From NCBI GenBank assembly GCA_025924495.1, contig JAICIG010000206.1:1-13473 (forward strand): 13,473 nucleotides of DNA. Direction: 5' to 3'. Made by a program: the position numbers and the translations under genes. Of the stretch, positions 7,312 through 13,473 are shown one piece after another; position 1 is the first letter of the stretch; every line of letters begins with the position of its first letter. Under the pieces are notes generated by a model. That model saw only the letters and a list, made by a program, of their open reading frames with translations. It was not told where the DNA came from and searched no databases. The stretch comes from Pirellulales bacterium. GTDB taxonomy: Bacteria; Planctomycetota; Planctomycetia; Pirellulales; JAICIG01.

Positions 7312-8544
7312 CTAGGCGTCCGGCTCTAGCCACCGCCCTCGATAGACTGTTCGCGGTTCTCCCGGCGGCGCGTCGAAGACCAGGTCGTGCGGATCGGGGA
7401 CGTCGCGATCGGGCAGGGGAATGATCGCCAGGTTCGCGAGTTTGCCGGGTTCGATGCTGCCATACTCTGCGTCTTGACCGAGCGCTTCGGCGCCGCGCAG
7501 CGTGCCGAGCTCCAGAATCGTGCTGGCGGAGATTTCTGGATACGCTCTGCGAACGAATCGCATTTCTTCTAAGAGATTCAGATCGGGATTCGAGGCTCGG
7601 CTGTCGGTTCCTAAGGCGACGTTGGCGCCGGCGGCCAGCAACTTAGGCAATGGATGCCGAGCGTGTCCGAAATAGGCGTGAGTGCGAGGGCAATACACGA
7701 CGCTGATCCGGTCGCGATTTCGTGCAATGAGTGCGATCTCTTCGTCGGTCAGGTAGTTTCCGTGAATGATGAGCGAGCGCGTATTGGCTTCGGTGAGGCG
7801 ACGAAGGTAATCGAGCGGACGCGTCCCCTGCGGAATTGCCGTCGGGTCCCAGGCGCCTAGCTCCTCGAGCAGATCTCGAAACGGTCCGTCGCCCGAGTTC
7901 AGCAGCCGCAGTTCTTCGGTCGATTCCGCCAAGTGGAATGCGACAGGGGCGCGACACCCGGAAGCCAGAGAGGCGAGCTCGTCGAATAGCTCCGGATGCA
8001 CCGTATAAGGCGCGTGAGGGCTGAGCCCGACTCGCCAACGGTCGGGCCTCGCAGCCAAATGCCGCCGGGCCTCCGTCAGCTTCGCCCCAGCGCGCTGGCG
8101 CGAAAGCCCAATTGCCTCCAGAAACAAAGTGGCGTCCAGCGGCGCGGCGCGAAACGTATCCTCGGACCAGTCGGGTTGGATGATCTCGCCAATGGCCGTC
8201 GTCCCAGAACGGATGACTTCATCCAGCCCCTGCTTCACTGGAGAAATGGCCGGAACGCTCCGCCCGCGGCGAAATTCGATGACGTGACGAATCCAATCGC
8301 AAAACGCCATGCCCGGCGTTCCGAGCGGCCGCAAGATGTCGCTCAATTCGAGATGGGTGTGCGAGTTGACCAGGCCGGGAATAATCGCGACATTGCCCAG
8401 ATCAATGATGTCGCACTCGGCGGCGCTATGGCGCCCGACGGCGACGATTCGGTCTTGCTCGATGACGACGACGCCGCCGACGAGCGGCGGCGCCGTGATT
8501 GGAAATACGACACGGGCCTGAAAGGCGTTTCGTTCGGACGGCAT
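7312..8544 (-). CDS. Metal-dependent amidohydrolase / deaminase (COG0402, ATZ-TRZ/SAH deaminase-like)
   Basis: The 410-aa cytoplasmic enzyme is of the amidohydrolase superfamily. Metal ligands are visible: His62 and His64 in NSHTHLELSD, His204 in HLAES, and Asp314 in GTDSRASNPDLNLL. Glu207 (HxxE) and His261 (IIHGNYL) are the expected catalytic residues, and His177 in GLSPHAPYTV is a usual substrate contact. A small N-terminal beta sandwich (about 10-55) rejoins at the end (SIEPGKLANLAII). The pattern fits deaminases of guanine, S-adenosylhomocysteine, 5'-methylthioadenosine or aminofutalosine, and triazine chlorohydrolases. The CPRTHAYFGHARHPL segment (285-299) should fix the substrate, but I cannot assign it. 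The ATG at 8544 has AAGGTGG 4 bases upstream. It lies 83 bases downstream of the DUF4139-like gene on the same strand, so they may be co-transcribed. Confidence 0.9.
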   Translation of the reverse strand: MPSERNAFQARVVFPITAPPLVGGVVVIEQDRIVAVGRHSAAECDIIDLGNVAIIPGLVNSHTHLELSDILRPLGTPGMAFCDWIRHVIEFRRGRSVPAISPVKQGLDEVIRSGTTAIGEIIQPDWSEDTFRAAPLDATLFLEAIGLSRQRAGAKLTEARRHLAARPDRWRVGLSPHAPYTVHPELFDELASLASGCRAPVAFHLAESTEELRLLNSGDGPFRDLLEELGAWDPTAIPQGTRPLDYLRRLTEANTRSLIIHGNYLTDEEIALIARNRDRISVVYCPRTHAYFGHARHPLPKLLAAGANVALGTDSRASNPDLNLLEEMRFVRRAYPEISASTILELGTLRGAEALGQDAEYGSIEPGKLANLAIIPLPDRDVPDPHDLVFDAPPGEPRTVYRGRWLEPDA

Positions 8545-8595
8545 CCGGCCACCTTACCCGACCGTGGCCAGAAGTTCAAAGCGCGCATAGCGAGC

Positions 8596-8624
8596 GCGGC
8601 TTCCTGCCGCCGCAGTGCGGTGGC
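8596..8624 (-). promoter_or_regulatory. Two mutually exclusive hairpins just after the DUF4139-like gene
   Basis: On the minus strand, starting 4 bases after the stop, GCCACCGCA (8624-8616) pairs with TGCGGCGGC (8614-8606) with one mismatch. The second arm can instead pair with GCCGC (8600-8596) across an AGGAA loop. The block may end or stabilise the upstream transcript or control read-through into the amidohydrolase gene. No T-tract follows. Confidence 0.35.
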
Positions 8625-8627
8625 GAG

Positions 8628-10745
8628 CTATTTCAAATCCAGTCCCAGCACGAACGCGTCAAGTTCCTGTCGTTTCTCATTGGCCTGCTCTTGTAACTTG
8701 GCCATCTCCATTCGCAGCTTTTCGACCTCGTCTTCTTGAGAGCTGAACTTCTTCACATATCGCAAATAAAGATCCGAATTGCGGTCGAGCTGGGCCATGT
8801 TCTCGCGAATGCGAGTTTGCTCTTGGGTAATCGCGGCGATCTGCTGCTCGGCCTGCTGGCGACGTTGCGTGAGCTGCTCGATTTCGCTCTTACGCTTGAT
8901 GATCTCTTGTAGTGCTTGCTTGATCTCGTCGCTGACCTTGGGAGAGCGAAGGTAGACCTGGATTGCGTTCTGGTCGAGATTGTTGGCGGCGATCTCCTGG
9001 CTTACGACTTGCTCTTCTTCCACGGTGAGCTTGGCCGGTTTGCCGGGTTCGGCGGTCAAGGCGAAACGGTATAGGTCTCGGGTCTTTTCCGCCGGCTTTT
9101 CCGGAGCGACAAGCTTCCAACTGGCGTCGTAGGGATACTCGATCAGCAATTGCTTAGCCTTGCGCGAAGAGTTTTTCGCCGTATAGGTTTGCTCCCGCTG
9201 GAATTTTCGTGAGATGTGCAAAATACCTTTCGCCAGCCGCACCGAGACCAGTTGGTCGGGATGACCCTTGCTCTCGGTAGCCACTTCGGTATCAAGGTCG
9301 AGGGCATAGCTGACCAATCGTTCACTGCCCGGTTGCAGATCTTCAATGCGCGCATCCCCCGCGTAACTACCGCCGTCAAAGACAGTGATTGGCCCTTGCA
9401 TCAGGTGTAAATCGGTCGTGTTCTTTAGCCGCAGCCCATTAAGAGGATGCTTGACCTGAACGTTGGGGTTGTAGATCGACAACTTCTCGCCCTCGACCTT
9501 ATCGTTCACGATCGGCAGCATGGCTGACTGCTGCCGAGGCAGCGCCACCGGAGTATCGATCGCGTATTGGAACAACTCGCCCACATTGCCAGCCTCGGCA
9601 GCGGAGGCAACGCCGCCAGGTTCGCCGGCAAAGAACGCGGCGCCGGCTTTATCCTCTGCTCGAGCCATGCCGCGGGCGCCAAAACCGCCGAGGCCCCCGG
9701 CCGCAGACGCAGCCATCGGGGCCGGCGCCATCGGAGCGGCGCCCGCCAGCATGCGACGCTTGGGCGCCGCGGCCTTTTCGGCGAACTCTTCCTCGGCGCG
9801 TCCCAGGTCCTGCCCATATGTCTGCGGACGAAGCGAGGCGAACAACTCGGGTTCGACCACGGGCCGCGGCACGTAGAGCGGCTCGTACAAGTTCATAATG
9901 AACGAAATCGGCCGGCCGCTGACGAGCGTCAAGGAGACGTCTTTCCAGTCTTCCTCCGTCGTGTTCTCGACCAAGGCCCAGCCTTGCAAGAGGGGCTGGC
10001 CTTCGTCGTTGAGCACCAGACGATAGCTCGTCTTCCAGATCGGCGCTTCTTGAATGTAGCCGACGCGCACCTGGCGTTGGCCTTCGCCCAGAAAATTGAG
10101 CGTCACGCTCTTCTTGTCGGCGCTGTGCCCCAGCGCCAAGATCGTCAGCGCCTGCCTTAACTCGCGGTCGAGCGATTCATTGAGCAGCTTAATCCGGGCG
10201 ATGCTGGCCAGCGGCAAGCTGCGCAGGCCTTCATCAGTGAGCAGGTTCAGAAATTCGTTTTCGACCGTTTCATTTTCGCCGACCTTCTGCTTGCGTTTTT
10301 CCACGCCGAGGATTGTGCCCACGATCTTGTTCGGGGCCTCCGCCTCAATTCTTTCGCCTCGAACCTGATCTAGCAGGTCGGCCAGGGTAGGATTGTCGGT
10401 CAGATCGACGGCAAAGGTCTTCAGCGTCTTGGTGATCGGATCGCGCGAGGCGTAGGTGACTGTCGAGATTCGTCCGCCGTTCAGATCCTGCACGACCATG
10501 CTCTTCAGCAAGTCGTTAACGTCGTCTACGTTGAATTTCATTTCGACCTGAGTGTCGCCTGTCACTTCGCCGTCGTGCTGGAAAAAGCCGACGCCGGAAT
10601 TGAACATCACGACTTTTTTCAGCGGCAAGCGACTCACGGAGGGTTCCTCGGCTTGGATAAGTGCAACCCCCGACGTAGCCCACAGCCCGCATGCCAATAC
10701 GAACCACAGCACGAAGTGTCTACGCCGAGTGATGACATCATACAT
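8628..10745 (-). CDS. Secreted DUF4139-like protein with Ala/Gly-rich linker and C-terminal coiled coil
   Basis: The 705-aa protein starts at ATG 10745, with AGGAG (minus strand, 10760-10756) 10 bases upstream. A signal peptide is clear: RRR at 7-9, a hydrophobic run, and a likely cut after QA at 31-32. Residues about 40-300 form a beta-rich region starting KKVVMFNSGVGFF, with YIQEAPIWKTSYRLVL (230-245) and the strand GWALVENTTEEDWKDVSLTLVSG (255-277), characteristic of DUF4139 proteins. Residues about 320-388 are a low-complexity linker rich in Ala, Gly, Met and Pro. The beta domain resumes at 390-540, and 606-697 form a charged coiled coil rich in Gln, Glu and Arg. In the better-known DUF4140/DUF4139 proteins the coil lies near the N-terminus, so this order is different. 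Function is unknown; an envelope-facing or periplasmic role is inferred. The amidohydrolase gene follows. Confidence 0.8.
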   Translation of the reverse strand: MYDVITRRRHFVLWFVLACGLWATSGVALIQAEEPSVSRLPLKKVVMFNSGVGFFQHDGEVTGDTQVEMKFNVDDVNDLLKSMVVQDLNGGRISTVTYASRDPITKTLKTFAVDLTDNPTLADLLDQVRGERIEAEAPNKIVGTILGVEKRKQKVGENETVENEFLNLLTDEGLRSLPLASIARIKLLNESLDRELRQALTILALGHSADKKSVTLNFLGEGQRQVRVGYIQEAPIWKTSYRLVLNDEGQPLLQGWALVENTTEEDWKDVSLTLVSGRPISFIMNLYEPLYVPRPVVEPELFASLRPQTYGQDLGRAEEEFAEKAAAPKRRMLAGAAPMAPAPMAASAAGGLGGFGARGMARAEDKAGAAFFAGEPGGVASAAEAGNVGELFQYAIDTPVALPRQQSAMLPIVNDKVEGEKLSIYNPNVQVKHPLNGLRLKNTTDLHLMQGPITVFDGGSYAGDARIEDLQPGSERLVSYALDLDTEVATESKGHPDQLVSVRLAKGILHISRKFQREQTYTAKNSSRKAKQLLIEYPYDASWKLVAPEKPAEKTRDLYRFALTAEPGKPAKLTVEEEQVVSQEIAANNLDQNAIQVYLRSPKVSDEIKQALQEIIKRKSEIEQLTQRRQQAEQQIAAITQEQTRIRENMAQLDRNSDLYLRYVKKFSSQEDEVEKLRMEMAKLQEQANEKRQELDAFVLGLDLK

Positions 10746-11154
10746 GGATCGAAAGCTCCTGAGCGGTTGCTGCGTGCCAAGGCCCCGAAAGAAGGTCGTA
10801 GAATTGTAGCTTTTGACGTTGAGAGGGTGGCGAAAGTTCCCCGCTTGAGTGCCGGTTTTTACCGATGCGGCCGGATCTTCCGTTCGGCGCCTGGTCCTTC
10901 GTCAGCAAAGCCTGCGCCAACGACGTAAGCCCCGGAAAGTCAGGGGTCTGACAGAAGCCGCGCCGGTTTGATACGATGCTGCGTGCGGTGCGATGTGCGA
11001 TCTTGCGCGCTCCGAGCTGGGCGGTCACGGAGTGCGTTGTGATCGGACGTCGCTGCAGCGGCGTCCAATCGGCGATTCTATTGAGAACCGCATGAACGGG
11101 CGTATTCGGCGCTGGCCACGCTCGCTTATCCCTGCTTGAAGGAGACCGATCATT
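10746..11154. other. 409-bp intergenic region between divergent genes
   Basis: I see no convincing gene here. Near the left end, on the minus strand, TACAAT (10808-10803) could be a -10 box for the DUF4139-like gene, without a good -35. Further right are a small GTCAG-GGGT-CTGAC inverted repeat (10939-10952), two adjacent copies of GTGCGAT (10988-11001) and a 30-nt dyad (11041-11070). The right end holds AAGGAG (11139-11144), the ribosome site of the thioredoxin-like gene. The 96-codon minus-strand reading frame across 10738-11028 has no recognisable domain and overlaps the secreted protein's start, so I do not call it. Confidence 0.6.
11041..11070. repeat. 30-nt near-perfect palindrome (13 of 15 pairs)
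   Basis: The centre is CTGCAG at 11053-11058. The arms read GAT-c-GGACG-t-CGCTG and CAGCG-g-CGTCC-a-ATC, with only two non-complementary pairs (c/a and t/g) in 15. There is no loop, so it looks more like a DNA-level dimer site than an RNA hairpin. It ends 84 bases before the thioredoxin-like ATG. By my rough estimate a dyad this good is expected about 0.01 times in a random window of this size. Confidence 0.6.
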
Positions 11155-11754
11155 ATGGCACGAACCCCCAGCACGATGTTGCCCCTGGGCACGCCCGCGC
11201 CCGATTTTCGCTTGGCGAATGCGGTGGACGGCAAATTGGTCTCATTGGCCGATTTCGGCGGCGCTCCGGCATTGCTCGTCGTTTTTATGTGCAATCACTG
11301 TCCGTTCGTCAAACACATCGCGAGCGGATTGGCAGCACTGGCCTCGGAGTATCAGAAACGCGGCGTCGCCGTCGTCGGCATTAACTCCAACGACACCCAG
11401 GCCCATCCCGATGATGCTCCTGAGAAAATGGCCGCCGAGGCCAAAGCTCGCGGCTATACGTTCCCGTATCTGTTCGACGAGACCCAGAGCGTCGCCAAAT
11501 TCTATCATGCCGCTTGCACGCCGGACTTTTTCCTGTTCGACCGTGAACGCAGGCTGGTCTACCGCGGCCAGCTCGATGCGAGCCGGCCCGACAGCGGCAT
11601 TCCAGTGACTGGCCACGATTTGCGAGCCGCGCTCGATGCGGTATTGGCGGGCCGGCAGCCCGCCGCAGATCAGAAGCCGAGCATTGGCTGCAATATCAAA
11701 TGGAAGCCGGGCAACGAGCCCGATTACTATGGCCACGTGCCTGTTAAGTCGTAG
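11155..11754 (+). CDS. Thioredoxin-fold / AhpC-TSA-like redox protein with CNHC motif
   Basis: The 199-aa protein has the peroxiredoxin/thioredoxin fold. Signatures are GTPAPDFRLANAVDG (12-26), FMCNHCPFVKH (44-54) with Cys46 and Cys49 as a CxxC pair, GINSND (75-80), and ACTPDFFLFD (120-129) with Cys121 and the expected cis-Pro123. It ends with SIGCNIKWKPG (177-187), carrying Cys179. The CNHCPFVKH and SIGC-IKW elements identify a widespread but poorly studied peroxiredoxin-like subfamily. No signal peptide is present, so it is probably cytoplasmic and acts as a thiol reductase or peroxidase; the substrate is unknown. The ATG is supported by AAGGAG 10 bases upstream. It is the first of three closely spaced genes; the next begins 44 bases after its stop. 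Confidence 0.88.
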   Translation: MARTPSTMLPLGTPAPDFRLANAVDGKLVSLADFGGAPALLVVFMCNHCPFVKHIASGLAALASEYQKRGVAVVGINSNDTQAHPDDAPEKMAAEAKARGYTFPYLFDETQSVAKFYHAACTPDFFLFDRERRLVYRGQLDASRPDSGIPVTGHDLRAALDAVLAGRQPAADQKPSIGCNIKWKPGNEPDYYGHVPVKS

Positions 11755-11798
11755 CGGGCCGGAATGCGGTTGCGACGAAGCAAATACCTGGAGACTTC

Positions 11799-12662
11799 AT
11801 GGCAGCTTCTTCTCCGTGGATCGTTGAGACCAGCGATGCCGATTTTCAGCGCGACGCGATCGAACGCTCGCGCGAGCGGCCTATCGTGCTCGACTTCTGG
11901 GCCGAGTGGTGCGGTCCGTGCCGCATGCTGGGGCCTGTGTTGGAACAATTGGCAATCGAGGCGGACGGCCAATTCCTGCTGGTCAAGGCCGATGTGGATC
12001 GAGCGCAGCAGGCCGCGGCTGCGCTCAATGTCTCTTCGATCCCGGCGGTGTTCGGACTTCGCGATGGCCGAGTGATCGACCAATTCGTCGGGGTGCTGCC
12101 CGAGCCGCAATTGCGCGAGTGGCTGAACAGATTGCAGCCCAGCCCCGCCGAGCGGCTGTTGTCCGAAGCGGCAAGTCTGGAAGCGTCCGATCCGAAAGCT
12201 GCCGAGGCGAAATTGCGCAAGGCGTTAACTCTGGCGCCACGCGATGATGCGATTAAAATCGCCCTGGCGCGGGTTCTATTGGCGCAAGATCGCGTCGCCG
12301 ACAGCGAACAACTCGTCAACGAACTTGCCGCGCGAGGATTTCTGGAGCCGGAGGCCGAAGTCCTGCAATCGCAATTGTTTTTGCGGCGGCTGGCGGACGA
12401 GGCGGGCGACGTGGAAAATGCTCGAGCGGCGCTGGAAGCGGCGCCGAACGATCGCGAAGCCAAGTGGCGGTTGGCGCGGGCGCTGGCCGGCCAACGGCAG
12501 TTCGAAGCAGCTTTGGAGCAAGCCTTGCAACTCGTACAATCCGACCGCAAAGGGTACGGCGAACAAGCTCGCGAACTCATGGTCCAATTGTTCCGCGCCC
12601 TCGGCTCCGACCATGAGCTGACATCGACTTATCGAAGAAAACTCTCCAGCGCATTGTATTAG
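11799..12662 (+). CDS. cnoX: Thioredoxin-TPR chaperone, CnoX/YbbN-like
   Basis: The 287-aa protein has an N-terminal thioredoxin domain (1-110) with the canonical active site WAEWCGPCRMLGP (34-46; Cys38, Cys41) and cis-Pro in SSIPAVFGLRDG. A helical TPR-type region (about 117-270) follows, with ASLEASDPKAAEAKLRKAL and ALEAAPNDREAKWRLARAL as recognisable repeats. Length and layout equal E. coli CnoX (YbbN, about 284 aa), a holdase that protects proteins from oxidation and passes them to GroEL. The C-terminus TYRRKLSSALY closely resembles the E. coli tail that contacts GroEL. E. coli CnoX lacks one active-site cysteine, whereas this protein keeps both and should be redox-active. GGAG lies 5 bases before the ATG. 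It sits between two genes on the same strand with short gaps, suggesting one stress-response unit. Confidence 0.88.
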   Translation: MAASSPWIVETSDADFQRDAIERSRERPIVLDFWAEWCGPCRMLGPVLEQLAIEADGQFLLVKADVDRAQQAAAALNVSSIPAVFGLRDGRVIDQFVGVLPEPQLREWLNRLQPSPAERLLSEAASLEASDPKAAEAKLRKALTLAPRDDAIKIALARVLLAQDRVADSEQLVNELAARGFLEPEAEVLQSQLFLRRLADEAGDVENARAALEAAPNDREAKWRLARALAGQRQFEAALEQALQLVQSDRKGYGEQARELMVQLFRALGSDHELTSTYRRKLSSALY

Positions 12663-12682
12663 TCTTTTTCACAGGATGACCG

Positions 12683-13473
12683 ATGGCTGACGAAATCGAT
12701 TATGAAATCTTTGGCGAGGAGATGCAGTATGTTGAGGTCACGCTCGACCAGGGCGAGATGGTGATCGCCGAGCCCGGCATGATGATGTACATGACGGCCG
12801 GCATTCAGATGCAGACAGTGTTTGGCGATCCCTCGGCAAAGTCGGGCGGGTTCTGGAGCAAAGTCGCCGCGGCCGGCAAGCGGGCGATCACCGGCGAATC
12901 GCTGTTCGTCACGACATTTACGAATCCATCCGCGGCTCGCGAAACGGTCGCCTTCGCGGCGCCTTATCCGGGCAAGATTCTGCCGATGCACCTTGACCAA
13001 CTCGGCGGAGAGTTAATCTGCCAGAAGGACGCTTTCGTCTGCGCGGCGCGAGGCATTCAGATCGGCATTGCCTTTCAAAAGAAGTTCGGGGCCGGGTTAT
13101 TCGGCGGCGAGGGTTTTATTATGCAGCGGCTCACCGGCGACGGCATCGCGCTAGTGCATGCGGGCGGCACCATGATGCGACGCACGCTCCGGCCCGGCGA
13201 GATGCTCAAACTGGACACCGGCTGTTTGGTAGCCATGACCCCGAGCATTTCTTACGATGTGCAATTTGTGGGCGGCATCAAGAACACGTTGTTTGGCGGC
13301 GAGGGACTGTTCTTTGCGACCCTGACCGGGCCGGGCGAGGTGTGGTGCCAGTCGTTGCCCTTCTCTCGGCTGGCGGGCCGTGTGCTAGCGAATGCCCCGC
13401 AAAGCGGCGGCAGTAAAGAAGAAGGCTCGCTCCTAGGCGGCATCGGCCGGCTCTTGGACGGGGACAACAGCTA
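12683..13473 (+). CDS. AIM24/TIGR00266 family protein, cut at its 3' edge
   Basis: The frame stays open from ATG 12683 to the window edge: 263 complete codons plus the two bases TA. The last residues, SLLGGIGRLLDGDNS, resemble normal family ends, so TA is probably the start of a stop codon and the protein is essentially complete. AGGA lies 7 bases before the ATG, and the gene starts 20 bases after the CnoX-like stop. Family features are GEMVIAEPGMMMYMTAGI (24-41), a Gly/Lys loop about 50-70, FGGEGFIMQRLTG (140-151) and its echo FGGEGLFFATLTGPG (204-218), which mark the repeated TRAP-like beta fold. Bacterial members are uncharacterised; the fungal namesake AIM24 is mitochondrial and supports inner-membrane organisation. 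A cytoplasmic or membrane-associated role is likely but unproven. Confidence 0.88.
   Translation, partial: MADEIDYEIFGEEMQYVEVTLDQGEMVIAEPGMMMYMTAGIQMQTVFGDPSAKSGGFWSKVAAAGKRAITGESLFVTTFTNPSAARETVAFAAPYPGKILPMHLDQLGGELICQKDAFVCAARGIQIGIAFQKKFGAGLFGGEGFIMQRLTGDGIALVHAGGTMMRRTLRPGEMLKLDTGCLVAMTPSISYDVQFVGGIKNTLFGGEGLFFATLTGPGEVWCQSLPFSRLAGRVLANAPQSGGSKEEGSLLGGIGRLLDGDNS

Noticed and set aside
7260..7424. Small frame starting at ATG 7260 and overlapping the hisG stop (ATGA)
   Set aside because: The overlap looks like translational coupling, but most of the 54 codons run antisense to the amidohydrolase 3' end and the product is Arg/Ala-rich without motifs.
4819..7439. Decamer AGGTTCGCGA found three times (4819-4828, 5823-5832 on the minus strand, 7430-7439)
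   Set aside because: Two of the three copies lie inside coding sequence (the ends of miaA and the amidohydrolase gene) and are explained by codon choice, so this is probably chance.
7996..8739. 247-codon plus-strand frame opposite the amidohydrolase start and the DUF4139-like gene end
   Set aside because: It spans two well-supported minus-strand genes and the hairpin region between them, and its translation looks like random Arg/Ala-rich sequence.
10738..11028. 96-codon minus-strand frame in the 409-bp gap
   Set aside because: It overlaps the start of the DUF4139-like gene in another frame, has no ribosome site that I can see, and resembles no family I know.
11846..12580. 244-codon minus-strand frame opposite the CnoX-like gene
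   Set aside because: It is Ser/Arg/Ala-rich, has no domain, and mirrors a strongly recognisable thioredoxin-TPR gene.

Overview
The window looks like ordinary chromosome from a GC-rich bacterium, most probably a planctomycete of the Pirellulales type. The basis is the gene mix: an S46 peptidase end, an SGNH protein beside an MBOAT acyltransferase, a large secreted DUF4139-type protein, a stand-alone amidohydrolase, and a thioredoxin-like/CnoX/AIM24 run. GTG and TTG starts are frequent. The lineage is inferred from style of content and was not tested by a search. No rRNA, tRNA, CRISPR array, insertion sequence or prophage was found.

Layout. Positions 1-155 hold the C-terminal end of an S46 dipeptidyl-peptidase-like protein. 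Positions 315-2940 (+) hold a two-gene cell-surface acylation module: a membrane-anchored SGNH-like protein, then an MBOAT O-acyltransferase. Convergent with it are aspS (aspartyl-tRNA synthetase) and, upstream of aspS on the same minus strand, miaA (tRNA dimethylallyltransferase); both act on tRNA. Divergent from miaA are hisE and hisG, encoding steps 2 and 1 of histidine biosynthesis. Convergent with hisG is a minus-strand pair: a secreted DUF4139-like protein (upstream) and a metal-dependent amidohydrolase/deaminase (downstream). After a 409-bp gap with a striking 30-nt dyad, the plus strand carries three closely spaced genes: a CNHC thioredoxin-fold protein, a thioredoxin-TPR protein resembling the chaperone CnoX/YbbN, and an AIM24/TIGR00266 protein cut by the window edge at its stop codon.

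How it fits together. The SGNH and MBOAT genes probably modify an envelope polymer, with the MBOAT moving acyl groups across the membrane and the SGNH protein acting outside it. AspRS carries the residues seen in non-discriminating enzymes, suggesting that this organism makes Asn-tRNA through Asp-tRNA(Asn) and GatCAB. The last three genes look like a redox/proteostasis operon.

I did not find a clearly new defence or mobile system. The points most worth a second look are the 30-nt dyad before the thioredoxin-like operon, the mutually exclusive hairpins between the DUF4139 and amidohydrolase genes, the unusual architecture of the DUF4139 protein, and the CnoX-AIM24 linkage.
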